The notes under the pieces: generated by a model
The model's input: only the letters and a program-made list of their open reading frames with translations
The model's database searches: none
What the model was told of the DNA's origin: nothing
Assembly: GCF_030282825.1 (NCBI RefSeq)
Contig: NZ_JASTZU010000038.1
Coordinates: 1 to 64,000, forward strand
DNA length: 64,000 bases
Direction: 5' to 3'
Origin: Aquibacillus rhizosphaerae
Lineage (GTDB): Bacteria > Bacillota > Bacilli > Bacillales > Amphibacillaceae
Program-made: the position numbers and the translations under genes
In this document: piece by piece, positions 38,599 through 47,699 of the stretch
How positions within the stretch are numbered: the stretch's first letter is position 1
Layout of the letters: the number at the start of each line of letters is the position of its first letter

Positions 38599-38656
38599 TG
38601 TTTAGAAAGCTAGCCATTTTAAACATCAACGAAACTTCAAACAACTTAAAAATAAA

Positions 38657-39172
38657 TCATGGATTAAGGTTACTACAGGTTTTCTTAAAAAATATTAAAT
38701 CTGTTTTAACTGAAACAATCACAAAGTTATTTTTGATTAATACTTTTTGAGATGCTTTATTTTCCAAATCACAATATGCATTAAGCTCACGAACACCCTT
38801 TGTAAAAGCCCAATCACAAATAACAGAAACAGCTTCTGTCGCAAAACCTTGATTTCTAAATTCACTAATAATTTGATAACCTATATCCAATACAATCGTA
38901 TCTTGACTCTCCATTCTTAACCCTATTTCTCCAATAATCATTCGATTTGTTTTATTTCTTAATATCCATGGGCCATATCCTAACATGGTCATATCATTTT
39001 CTAATAGTTCGATGTAAATCGGAAGAAATGCTCTTAAAGCATTTGACGGAAATTCGTTTTCATTATGTATGTATAGAGGGTTAGAATATTTCCCTGTTTC
39101 ATTTAGAAGATTACTCGCCGTTGTAAGATCTATTGGCTCAAGTATTAACCGTAAGCTTTTTAGCGCATCCAC
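38657..39172 (-). CDS. RimJ/RimL-type GNAT acetyltransferase
   Basis: A 171-residue single-domain GNAT protein with LRLILEPIDLTTA at the start, IGEIGLRMES, IGYQIISEFRNQGFATEAV (acetyl-CoA loop) and NKASQKVLIKNNF. Such proteins acetylate N-termini, amino acids or drugs; the substrate is unknown. The start is GTG with AGGAGG 6 nt upstream. Confidence 0.85.
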   Translation of the reverse strand: MDALKSLRLILEPIDLTTASNLLNETGKYSNPLYIHNENEFPSNALRAFLPIYIELLENDMTMLGYGPWILRNKTNRMIIGEIGLRMESQDTIVLDIGYQIISEFRNQGFATEAVSVICDWAFTKGVRELNAYCDLENKASQKVLIKNNFVIVSVKTDLIFFKKTCSNLNP

Positions 39173-39253
39173 TTCGTACCTCCTATTTATAAAATGATAA
39201 TACGTGAGATATATTACAAGTATAGTAATTATATTGTTTCAAAAACATAACAT

Positions 39254-39288
39254 AAAGGGACTTTCTCTACTACTGAGAAAGTCCCTTA
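39254..39288 (-). terminator. Terminator of ctaG-yozB
   Basis: On the minus strand AAGGGACTTTCTC pairs with GAGAAAGTCCCTT, followed by TATGTTATG; a strong stem with a poor T-run. Confidence 0.6.
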
Positions 39289-39291
39289 TGT

Positions 39292-39753
39292 CTAAAATCC
39301 TAAAATTGCCTTAATCATACTTGTTGTTTCTCCACCTTCATAGAAGACGTAAAGAAGCAAATAAACCGCCGTTCCTGTTATCGCAGTGAAAAACCAAATA
39401 ACACTCGTAGTCGGCCCTAGTTTTCTATGTTTAGAAATATTACGCTTAAACGCAAGAGTCAATGTAACAATACCAAAAACTGCACCTGTTGTAGCAAGGA
39501 TTATATGGAAAATTAAAAAAGACGTATAATAAATTTTCAAATCTTCTGGACCACCGAAACTAGTGTTTCCTACAAAAATAGTACGTGAAACGTAAATGAT
39601 AAAGAATAATAGCGCACTAATAGCACCACTAATCATCGCTTTTTTATGAGCTGCATACTTCTTCTTAACAACGAAGAACCAACCTACAGCAACTAGTATG
39701 GCACTTAACAAAATAAAAAAGGTACTAATTGTTGGTAATAACGGTAAAGACAT
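39292..39753 (-). CDS. yozB: DUF420 membrane protein YozB (CtaM-like oxidase factor)
   Basis: A 153-residue protein with four to five membrane helices and the DUF420 pattern (VKKKYAAHKKAMISGAISA, YYTSFLIFHIILATTG, KRNISKHRKLGP). Histidines are placed in the helices as in heme-linked DUF420 proteins. A protein of this type (CtaM) is needed for aa3 oxidase activity in Staphylococcus; its place right after ctaG supports a role in oxidase assembly here. Confidence 0.88.
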   Translation of the reverse strand: MSLPLLPTISTFFILLSAILVAVGWFFVVKKKYAAHKKAMISGAISALLFFIIYVSRTIFVGNTSFGGPEDLKIYYTSFLIFHIILATTGAVFGIVTLTLAFKRNISKHRKLGPTTSVIWFFTAITGTAVYLLLYVFYEGGETTSMIKAILGF

Positions 39754-39792
39754 GATGGGGACGTATCCTTTCTAAACTAAAATAATTGCCTT

Positions 39793-40683
39793 TTAAGATT
39801 CTGTAGGCATCGGATCAACTTTATGGCTTTCTTTCCCAAACCAACCATAAAATACACGTGCTAAAACTATACCATAAACGACTTCTTGAGTGATTTTCAT
39901 TAGTATTCCTCCCAATTGTTGATCTTCTACAATTGGTATTGGTGAAAACATTTCTGGACCACTTAATGATAAACCACTTAAAACATTACTTGGAACACAT
40001 AACGCCAAAGCTTGCATCCAACCACCTGTATCACTATAGGTTGTATATAGAGAGTGTGTAGAGAAAATAATTAACCCACAAGCAGGTGTAATTAATACCC
40101 CATTAGCAAAAATATACCCTATTTTCAATAATGGTGACATCTTGTCCATCTCTTTTAAAGGTGTAAAAACCGGCCACCACATTAAAAATGCTGTAATTAA
40201 AATACCTGTAGTAATTACTGTATGTGCTAATTCATTTGCTTTAGCAAAATCAAAAATACTCGGAATATGGTATATAGAAAATAAACCATTAAATAACAAT
40301 AAAGCAATTAAGGGTTTCGTAAGAACGTACAACATGTTTCTTAAAACTGGTAGAGAGAATACCTTTCTCCATATCCATGCAGGTATACCTTTTATCATCA
40401 AAATAGGAAAAACCAAATAGTATAAAGCCATTTGAACCATATGAGATGTAAACATGATGTGAGATACTAAATCAACCGGTGATCCTTTTACAATATAAAG
40501 CAATAGTAGCCCCACATAAAAATATACGTATTGAGCATTACTCGGAGGAGTATCTTCGTTAGTAAACTTATCCCGAAAAGTAACCGTTATTAAATAATAA
40601 GCAATACCTAATCCAACAATAAATATCATATAATAAGGACTCCACAATCCTCTAAATCCAAAAATTTGCAAATCAAGCCACAT
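39793..40683 (-). CDS. ctaG: Cytochrome c oxidase assembly factor CtaG (caa3 type)
   Basis: The Bacillus-type CtaG is a membrane protein needed for an active caa3 oxidase, probably in copper delivery. The 296-residue product has about seven helices, with SHIMFTSHMVQMALYYLVFP and FSIYHIPSIFD containing conserved His, and a short polar tail. It lies after the ctaF terminator, so it may depend on readthrough or its own promoter. Confidence 0.92.
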   Translation of the reverse strand: MWLDLQIFGFRGLWSPYYMIFIVGLGIAYYLITVTFRDKFTNEDTPPSNAQYVYFYVGLLLLYIVKGSPVDLVSHIMFTSHMVQMALYYLVFPILMIKGIPAWIWRKVFSLPVLRNMLYVLTKPLIALLLFNGLFSIYHIPSIFDFAKANELAHTVITTGILITAFLMWWPVFTPLKEMDKMSPLLKIGYIFANGVLITPACGLIIFSTHSLYTTYSDTGGWMQALALCVPSNVLSGLSLSGPEMFSPIPIVEDQQLGGILMKITQEVVYGIVLARVFYGWFGKESHKVDPMPTES

Positions 40684-40821
40684 ATTTATTCACTCCATCA
40701 ACTTTCTTTCAACCTATATTATAACGTATTTTTATCAAAAAGGCGTATTTTGTTGAAAAATTATTTTGTTTTTTTGAAGAAGATAGAAACTACAAATCAT
40801 AATAGTTCATAGTCGCATTAA

Positions 40822-40852
40822 AGAAAAGAGGCCGGGGAACATCCCTGACCTC
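40822..40852 (-). terminator. Terminator between ctaF and ctaG
   Basis: GAGG/CCTC and GGG/CCC arms with two inner mismatches, followed on the minus strand by TTTTCTTTA. Probably partial. Confidence 0.6.
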
Positions 40853-40860
40853 TCTAAATA

Positions 40861-41184
40861 TTACCACCAAACAAGTACTAACAGCGTTAATACAGTTAAA
40901 AATGCAACTGCAAAACCACCATACATCATAACTGCAGGTAATTCATGTCCTTTGTGACTCATATGCATAAAATAATAAAGTTGAAAAATCACTTGAACAA
41001 TTGCCAATACGAGTAGTATTGGGATAATAAATAGTTTATCCAATCCAGATACAACCATGGTAAAAGCAATAATTGTGAAAGCAATCATTAAAGCAAAAGT
41101 AATTACCTGCTGCTTCATTTCTTCTTTTTTCTTCTTTTTATGATAATCCAACTCTGTATTTATTGAATTGGTGTTTTCAGCCAT
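40861..41184 (-). CDS. ctaF: Cytochrome c oxidase subunit IV
   Basis: A 107-residue protein with a charged cytoplasmic start (YHKKKKKEEMKQQ) and three membrane helices, including QVIFQLYYFMHMSHKGHE, the subunit IV (COX4_pro) signature. Three bases separate it from ctaE. Confidence 0.93.
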   Translation of the reverse strand: MAENTNSINTELDYHKKKKKEEMKQQVITFALMIAFTIIAFTMVVSGLDKLFIIPILLVLAIVQVIFQLYYFMHMSHKGHELPAVMMYGGFAVAFLTVLTLLVLVWW

Positions 41185-41187
41185 TGC

Positions 41188-41808
41188 TTAAATCACCCCC
41201 ATTAGATATACAACTGTAAAGATGAATACCCAAACAACATCTATAAAGTGCCAATATAGACTTGCTATATAGAACTTCGGTGCATTATATAGGTTTAAGC
41301 CGCGTTTTGCATTTCTAGCCATCAAAGTAATAATCCATAGTAGACCAAATAGAACGTGACCACCATGAAATCCAACTAATGTGTAGAATGCAGATCCAAA
41401 AGCAGATGAACGGAATGTGAAACCGTCATGAACAATATATTCATAAAACTCATAAATCTCTAAACCTAAAAAGGTTAAACCTAATAAAACAGTAATTCCT
41501 AACCAAATTTGCATCTTTTTGAACTCATTATTTTTCATATGGTACATCGCATATACACTTGTTAAGGAACTCGTCAATAATAACATGGTCATAATGAAAA
41601 CCAGTTCAAGTCCGAATAGCTCTTCTGACGTAGGTCCTCCATTATTCGAGTTTTTTAAAGCGAGATACGTACCAAATAAACTTGCAAATAGAACGGTTTC
41701 TCCTCCTAGAAAGAACCAGAAACCAAGAAATTTGTTTTTACCTTCAAGGGTTGCTTTTTCGGGCTCCTCTGGCATAACCTTCGGATTTAATATATCTTCG
41801 TGACTCAT
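41188..41808 (-). CDS. ctaE: Cytochrome c oxidase subunit III
   Basis: A 206-residue, five-helix protein with NKFLGFWFFLGGETVLFASL, GFHGGHVLFGLLWI and YWHFIDVVWVFIF, all typical subunit III motifs. Its ATG shares one base with the ctaD stop (TAATG). Confidence 0.95.
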   Translation of the reverse strand: MSHEDILNPKVMPEEPEKATLEGKNKFLGFWFFLGGETVLFASLFGTYLALKNSNNGGPTSEELFGLELVFIMTMLLLTSSLTSVYAMYHMKNNEFKKMQIWLGITVLLGLTFLGLEIYEFYEYIVHDGFTFRSSAFGSAFYTLVGFHGGHVLFGLLWIITLMARNAKRGLNLYNAPKFYIASLYWHFIDVVWVFIFTVVYLMGVI

Positions 41809-43664
41809 TATAACCCATCCCCCTTATCTAAATCTTCTTTGTGGATATGATGACCATGATCATCCTTCACAGAACGTACAAACATCGCACCTAAACAGAT
41901 GCCCATTCCAATAAATACTGCACTTAACCAGCTTGCATCATCGACTTGGTAAATAAAACCGAAACCTGCTATAAACAGTCCAAATGACATGACAAACGGT
42001 AAAATGGTAGGGTTCGGCATATGAATGTCACCTACTGGTTCTGCCGGTGTCATTCCTTTTCTACCTTCCGTTTTTTCAATCCATAATGGATCAAGACCGC
42101 GTACAAGTGGTAACTGCTTAAAATTATAGTGCGGAGGTGGTGAAGGTATAGACCATTCTAACGTACGGCCATCCCAAGGGTCTCCCCCAACCTTTTCACC
42201 TTTAATGGACGTGATAATAACATTGTATAGAAATACAATGGCACCAATTGCCATAAAAAACGCACCTATGGTACTGATTAAGTTTCCAGTATTTAAACCT
42301 TGATCAGTCAAGTACACCCAGTATCTACGAGGCATCCCCATTAAACCAAGAAAATGTTGAATAAAGAATGTTAAATGGAAACCAATAAAGAATGTCCAGA
42401 ATGTAATCTTCCCTAAAGTTTCATCTAATATTTTTCCAAACATTTTGGGCCACCAATAATGTAAACCCGCAAAGATACCAAATACAACTCCACCAACAAT
42501 TACATAATGAAAGTGTGCTACAACGAAATAGGTATCATGAAACTGATAGTCAGCTGCAGCGGCAGCTAGCATTACACCAGTCATACCACCAATTGTAAAT
42601 GATGGAATAAACGCTAATGACCATAGCATAGCAGAATTAATCTTAATATTACCGCCCCACAGGGTGAATAACCAGTTAAATATCTTTATCCCAGTAGGTA
42701 CAGCGATGGCCATGGTTGCAACAGCAAAAATTGAATTGGCTGCAGGACCTAAACCAACAGTAAACATGTGGTGAGCCCAAACCATAAATCCTAGAAAACC
42801 AATTAATACCGTTGCAAATACCATTGCTGTATATCCAAATAAACGCTTTTTGGAGAAAGTCGAAAATACATCACTGAAAACACCGAATGCTGGTAGAATT
42901 AGTATGTAAACCTCTGGATGTCCAAAAATCCAAAATAGATGTTCCCAAATCACAGAGTTACCACCCATGTTTGCATCAAAAAACCCTGAACCAAAAAGTC
43001 TGTCAAACATCATTAGGAACAAACCTACTGTTAATGCAGGAAATGCAAATAAAATAAGTGCACTCGTAACAAATGCTGTCCATGTAAATAGAGGCATACG
43101 CATATAAGTCATACCAGGTGCTCTCATATTAACAATTGTAACTAGAAAGTTAATACCACCCATCAAGGTACCTGCCCCAGAAATCTGTAAACCGAGCACA
43201 TAAAAATCAACACCATGCCCTGGTTGTGTAGTAGATAATGGTGCATAAGCTGTCCAACCAGCATCTGGCGCACCACCTAAAAACCAACTACAATTCAATA
43301 AGATTCCTCCGAATAAAAATAACCAAAATCCTAAAGAATTCAAAAATGGAAATGCCACATCTCGTGCCCCAATTTGCAATGGAACTACAGCATTTAATAG
43401 TGCAAATATAAGTGGCATTGCTGCTAAGAAAATCATGGTTGTACCATGCATCGTTAATAGTTCATTATAAAAACCAGCACTTACAAAATCATTTTCTGGC
43501 TTAATTAATTGTATACGAATAGCCATTGCTTCAAGGCCACCAAGTAGAAAGAAAAAACCACCGCCAATTAAGTATAAAATCGCAATTTTTTTATGGTCGA
43601 CAGTCGTTAAATAATCCCACAACGTAGCGCCAAAGCCTTTGTTTTGCGCAATTGTAGTACTCAC
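41808..43664 (-). CDS. ctaD: Cytochrome c oxidase subunit I
   Basis: The catalytic heme-copper subunit reduces oxygen to water and pumps protons. The 618-residue sequence has about 14 helices; LLTMHGTTMIF gives the low-spin heme His, WIFGHPEVYILILPAFGV the CuB His and cross-linked Tyr, HHMF the two further CuB His, and HFHYVIVGG the heme a3 and heme a His. The start is GTG with GGGAGG upstream. Confidence 0.97.
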   Translation of the reverse strand: MSTTIAQNKGFGATLWDYLTTVDHKKIAILYLIGGGFFFLLGGLEAMAIRIQLIKPENDFVSAGFYNELLTMHGTTMIFLAAMPLIFALLNAVVPLQIGARDVAFPFLNSLGFWLFLFGGILLNCSWFLGGAPDAGWTAYAPLSTTQPGHGVDFYVLGLQISGAGTLMGGINFLVTIVNMRAPGMTYMRMPLFTWTAFVTSALILFAFPALTVGLFLMMFDRLFGSGFFDANMGGNSVIWEHLFWIFGHPEVYILILPAFGVFSDVFSTFSKKRLFGYTAMVFATVLIGFLGFMVWAHHMFTVGLGPAANSIFAVATMAIAVPTGIKIFNWLFTLWGGNIKINSAMLWSLAFIPSFTIGGMTGVMLAAAAADYQFHDTYFVVAHFHYVIVGGVVFGIFAGLHYWWPKMFGKILDETLGKITFWTFFIGFHLTFFIQHFLGLMGMPRRYWVYLTDQGLNTGNLISTIGAFFMAIGAIVFLYNVIITSIKGEKVGGDPWDGRTLEWSIPSPPPHYNFKQLPLVRGLDPLWIEKTEGRKGMTPAEPVGDIHMPNPTILPFVMSFGLFIAGFGFIYQVDDASWLSAVFIGMGICLGAMFVRSVKDDHGHHIHKEDLDKGDGL

Positions 43665-43702
43665 GCTTATAAACCTCCCTTAACCTCTTCCATCCCGTTT
43701 AA

Positions 43703-44758
43703 TTAGTTGTTACTGCTAGCAGTTTCTGGCGTAACATCTGATGGTTTTAATTGTAATAAGTAATCCGCAATTTTTTCTGCTTCTTCCTCTGAAGGAACAG
43801 TGTAGTTACCAGTCATTTTATTACCTGGCTTCATTTTTTCAGGATTTAGAATCCAATTGACAACATTCTCATGTGTTAAATCTTCTACCCCTGCAAGTTT
43901 AGTTCGATCACCAAAATTTGTTAAGTTAGGACCTACAGCAGTTGGTGATGACCCAATCGCATGACAGCCTAAGCAACTATTTTCAAAAATTGCTTGACCT
44001 TCTTGTGCACTTGCTGTTTCAGGTGTAGCTTCTAAATCAACGTTCTGCATATCCTCTACCCATTGTTGGTACTCTTCAGGACTAACCGCAACAATCTTAA
44101 AATCCATCAAAGAGTGTGAAGGACCACATAATTCAGCACATTTACCCCAGTAAACCCCTTCTTCTAGAGCTTCAATGTACATGGTGTTTTCATTTTCAGG
44201 ATTTGTATCCATCTTACCAGAAATAGAAGGAACCCAAAATGAATGAAGTACATCACTCGACATCATATTCAAGTAAACTTTTTCACCAACAGGGATGTAC
44301 ATATCTTGACTCGTTTGAATCTCTTCTTCACCATAATTAAAATGCCACCAATATTGATTACCTGTCACACTAATATTTAATGAGTCAGCCTTATCAGACT
44401 CATCCGCTAAGTCATATGTTGCTGCAATTGTAGGCACAGCAATAATAATTAGCAGTAAAATCGGTATAACAGTCCAAACAACCTCTAGTGCTTTATTACC
44501 CTCTGTTTGTTTTGGTACAAAATCTTCTTGCCCCTTTTTCTGACGGAATTTGACTAGTACGAACGTATAGATAATCATTACGACTATAAATACAAAAACC
44601 ATAACAGCCAATGAAATAAAGATAATGTCTAATGATACCTGTGCTCCATAGCCTTTAGGTAAAAATGCGGACAAATTTTCTTTACCACAACCTGAAAGAA
44701 CTATAGAAAGTATGCTTAACCAAAACAAAGCACGGACTTTTCCCATCCAACCTTTCAT
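43703..44758 (-). CDS. ctaC: Cytochrome c oxidase subunit II with fused cytochrome c domain
   Basis: Subunit II takes electrons into CuA. The 351-residue protein has a lipobox (SIVLSGC, about residue 23), two membrane helices, the CuA domain with HSFWVPSISGKMD and the ligand motif CAELCGPSHSLM, and a C-terminal cytochrome c domain with the heme site CLGCH and a later Met. The fusion makes this a caa3-type enzyme. It begins 74 bp after ctaB. Confidence 0.97.
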   Translation of the reverse strand: MKGWMGKVRALFWLSILSIVLSGCGKENLSAFLPKGYGAQVSLDIIFISLAVMVFVFIVVMIIYTFVLVKFRQKKGQEDFVPKQTEGNKALEVVWTVIPILLLIIIAVPTIAATYDLADESDKADSLNISVTGNQYWWHFNYGEEEIQTSQDMYIPVGEKVYLNMMSSDVLHSFWVPSISGKMDTNPENENTMYIEALEEGVYWGKCAELCGPSHSLMDFKIVAVSPEEYQQWVEDMQNVDLEATPETASAQEGQAIFENSCLGCHAIGSSPTAVGPNLTNFGDRTKLAGVEDLTHENVVNWILNPEKMKPGNKMTGNYTVPSEEEAEKIADYLLQLKPSDVTPETASSNN

Positions 44759-44831
44759 GAAAATACCTCTCTTTCTAAAGTGAATCTTTAATTATATTAA
44801 CAATTAGAATACATTTATATTCTAATTTTAA

Positions 44832-45764
44832 TTAAACAATAGACGGAATCGTAACGATAATCATCGCTAAGAAAAACAATGTTAAATAAAATAACGAATA
44901 AATAAACATAGCATTTGCCCATTTAATATCTTCTTTCACAAAAAAACCTCTGACACCAAGTAAAAGCCAACCTACATTTAGGACAGTTGCTATAACCATA
45001 AAAATTGTGCCTAGTGAGTATAGATAAAATGGTAATGGTAACAAACAAGTAATGTAAATAACCATTTGTCTTTTAGTAATCGCAAATCCATGTACTACTG
45101 GAAGCATCGGAATTCCAGCTGCTTTATACTCTTCACACTTTTTCATAGCCAAAGCTAGAAAATGCGGTGTCTGCCAAATAAATATAGTTAAGAACATTAT
45201 AAATGCAACCATGTGAAGGTTAGGATCAACTGCTGCCCAACCAATTAGAGGTGGAACTGCTCCTGATAAACTGCCAATCGCTGTGTTTATCGTGTACCTT
45301 CTTTTTGACCATACTGTATATAATACAAAATATGAAAACCATCCTAAAGCTCCAAAAAAAGCAGCTTGTATTGTTGTTAACATTAATAGGATAACCCCAA
45401 GTACAGATAATGTTACACCTAGTAAAAAAATATAAAATAGTGGAATAGTTCCAGTGACAGTTGCACGTGATTTTGTTCTATTCATCAAAGGGTCAATATC
45501 CCGATCGTAGTAGTTATTAAGTACACAAGCACCTGCAATTACTAGTGCTGTACCTATCATTGTTATAAAAAAAGTATGCCAATGATCAGTAAATGAAGCA
45601 CCGGTAAAATAAAGAGCTAACCAAAAGCCAGCAAATGCGGTCATAACGTTAGAATTTATAATTCCTACTTTCATTAGCGCTTTGAGGTCAGACCATAAGG
45701 TAGCACGATCTTTACTATCAGTATTGTTGATAATCTTAGTTGGAGTAGCTTCCACCTTATTCAT
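44832..45764 (-). CDS. ctaB: Protoheme IX farnesyltransferase (heme O synthase)
   Basis: CtaB adds a farnesyl group to heme B, making heme O for CtaA. The 310-residue protein has nine helices and the UbiA-family Asp motif [18 protein letters not shown], with a second motif [17 protein letters not shown]. The ATG at 45764 has GGGGGG about 9 nt upstream. First gene of ctaBCDEF. Confidence 0.95.
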   Translation of the reverse strand: MNKVEATPTKIINNTDSKDRATLWSDLKALMKVGIINSNVMTAFAGFWLALYFTGASFTDHWHTFFITMIGTALVIAGACVLNNYYDRDIDPLMNRTKSRATVTGTIPLFYIFLLGVTLSVLGVILLMLTTIQAAFFGALGWFSYFVLYTVWSKRRYTINTAIGSLSGAVPPLIGWAAVDPNLHMVAFIMFLTIFIWQTPHFLALAMKKCEEYKAAGIPMLPVVHGFAITKRQMVIYITCLLPLPFYLYSLGTIFMVIATVLNVGWLLLGVRGFFVKEDIKWANAMFIYSLFYLTLFFLAMIIVTIPSIV

Positions 45765-46370
45765 CTCATTTTCCCCCCTTTCAAAGTCAGCCAGACAATC
45801 TTTCATTTCTAATAATGGTTTCCATTTAATGCTTTAACTAACCAATATAATTAAAATCTATCAACTTATCAGCAATATTGTATCATGGATTACAAATTCA
45901 ATCTATTTAACAACTCCAAGTATAATAAATGTGACAATTTTGTGAAATCGGTTCCTAAAGTAAAATAAAAGGCCAGTTAGCCTTTATCATAGGTATACAT
46001 ATTCACATTATATACTGTTAAACACTGTACTAATAGCATATTTAAAGCCAAAGAGAAATTCCCCTTATTTATTTCTAGCAAACAAAGGTATACATTGCAA
46101 GCCTTTTTATACTTTTTAGTGAAAATAGTTAACAAACGTGGTAGTATAATTTTTGGTGTATATTTATTTTTAATCGACTTGCCGTTAGTAAATATAGTTT
46201 ACGCTGTATATTTTTGCTATGCCGCCGACCATTTCATCCATGCACATGCACATAATTACTGTAGTAAACACAATTAATTAATAAAAATTACTCCAAGCAG
46301 CATGAATATTTGTATGATTCTCTTTTCTTACATTTTGGTTTTGATTGACTTGGATTTTGGGGTGACAATT
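45765..46370. other. ctaB / ctaA divergent regulatory region
   Basis: About 605 bp with no real gene; a 60-codon plus-strand frame at 46095 has no ribosome site or family character. A cre-like TGAAATCGGTTCCT at 45943-45956 and a TTGTGAAAT half-site overlap it, and a 6-bp AAAGGC/GCCTTT hairpin follows near 45970. B. subtilis controls this gap with ResD and carbon signals, but I cannot assign sites firmly. Confidence 0.35.
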
Positions 46371-47270
46371 TTGATTACTTTTCTAAAACGACTGTCTATT
46401 ATCGCAACTATTTCCATGGTTTTAGTACTAATAGGTGGTGCTTTAGTTACTAAAACCGACTCTGGTATGGGCTGTGGCGCCAACTGGCCTATCTGTGAGG
46501 GTGAAATATCAGCACAACTTATTATTGAATTAAGCCACCGACTTGTATCTGGAATTGCTGGTATTGTAGTGTTATTACTTTCTGTATTCGCTTGGAAAAA
46601 TATTGGCCATATTCGAGAAGCAAAGTTGCTGTCATTTATTTCAATATTTTTCTTAGTTTTACAAGCATTAATTGGAGCTGCTGCTGTTTTATGGTCCCAA
46701 TCTGATTTTGTATTAGCACTACACTTCGGAATATCTCTCATTTCTTTTGCTGCAGTGTTTTTATTAACCCTACTTATATTTGAGGTTGATCAAAAGTTTG
46801 ATGCTACATCATTAATTATAAATAAAAAGTTTCGGTATCATTTTTATTTCTTAACCATCTATATTTTAATTGTTGTTTACACTGGGGCACTAGTAAGACA
46901 TATTGATTCAAGTCTAGCCTGTGGCAGTTGGCCATTTTGTGATAATACACAACCATTGTCCCTCACCTATCACTTCGGACAATGGGCTCAGATGGGACAT
47001 AGGCTTCTGGCAGGAATTGCATTGTTATGGACAATATTTTTGTTTTTTAAAATTAAAAAGCACTATCGCCATAGCAGGGTAATGTTTTGGGGATGGGCAG
47101 TAGCAACAGCGCTAATTATATTACAAGTAATTTTAGGTGCCTTAATTATCATTACAGTCGGAAACCTTGTTGTCGCATTGTTACACGCACTCATTATTAC
47201 AATTTATTTTGGTATCCTTTGTTACTTTTTACTACTTTCTAATAGAAGTGTTCACTATCAAAAACGTTAA
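46371..47270 (+). CDS. ctaA: Heme A synthase
   Basis: CtaA oxidises heme O to heme A. The 299-residue protein has eight helices in two halves. Heme-ligand histidines appear in ELSHRLVSG, ALHFGISL, QMGHRLLAG and ALLHALI, and the extracytoplasmic Cys pairs are present in both halves (CGANWPIC and CGSWPFC). A TTG at 46371 is taken as start because GGGGTG lies 6 nt upstream; an in-frame ATG at 46302 adds an atypical N-terminus. Confidence 0.94.
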   Translation: MITFLKRLSIIATISMVLVLIGGALVTKTDSGMGCGANWPICEGEISAQLIIELSHRLVSGIAGIVVLLLSVFAWKNIGHIREAKLLSFISIFFLVLQALIGAAAVLWSQSDFVLALHFGISLISFAAVFLLTLLIFEVDQKFDATSLIINKKFRYHFYFLTIYILIVVYTGALVRHIDSSLACGSWPFCDNTQPLSLTYHFGQWAQMGHRLLAGIALLWTIFLFFKIKKHYRHSRVMFWGWAVATALIILQVILGALIIITVGNLVVALLHALIITIYFGILCYFLLLSNRSVHYQKR

Positions 47271-47276
47271 AAGCAA

Positions 47277-47316
47277 CTATCCCCCAATTTCAATATCGAA
47301 AATGGGGGATAGTTTT
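47277..47316. terminator. Terminator of ctaA (bidirectional)
   Basis: CTATCCCCCA (47277-47286) pairs exactly with TGGGGGATAG (47303-47312), followed by TTTTATT. Confidence 0.8.
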
Positions 47317-47698
47317 ATTCAAAATCTATTAATAGGTGACCGACTGAAATTGGTTCACAATCATTTATATAGATTCCATTAATAATTCCTACATATATGG
47401 TTTGACGGTCATTTTCTTTATGTCCAGTCTTCACTTAATCTCCAAACTTATTACCCCACAAAGGTAATTTCCACTTGCTCACACCCACGAGCTAATTGAA
47501 ACTTTGAGCAGACAAAAAGCTTTAACCATGACGTATTCCATGTACCCACTCGTTTAGCTAGTTCAATTATTACTTCAATATAGACTTCGATTGGTTGTTT
47601 ACCTTCACCAATAAATACAGTATAGATACAGCTCGAATAGGCGCAGAACACCGAAAATTATAAAGTCACCGCGGGTCGCTAGTAGAAGATGTAATGGT
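47315..47698 (-). pseudogene. pycA: Pyruvate carboxylase remnant with only both ends retained
   Basis: On the minus strand three fragments line up, in order, with pyruvate carboxylase. From about 47692: LHLLLATRGDFIIFGVLRLF, matching the N-terminal VLVANRGEIAIRVFRAC. After a frame change: IGEGKQPIEVYIEVIIELAK and QLARGCEQVEITFVG, matching VGEGKKPIDAYLDIEGIIEIAK and HFARRCEEEGIVFIG. Then, after stops, GIINGIYIND and SVGHLLIDFE-stop, matching the end of the biotin carrier domain (GVVKDIHVKD..QTGDLLIELE). About 3 kb, including most of the biotin carboxylase, the whole carboxyltransferase and the biotin-lysine motif, is gone. The site between ctaA and ftsW is exactly where B. subtilis has pycA. 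Family sequences are from memory. Confidence 0.85.
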
Positions 47699-47699
47699 T

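Noticed and set aside
46095-46277. 60-codon frame in the ctaA/ctaB gap
   Set aside because: No ribosome site, hydrophobic AT-rich composition, and it overlaps the expected regulatory region.
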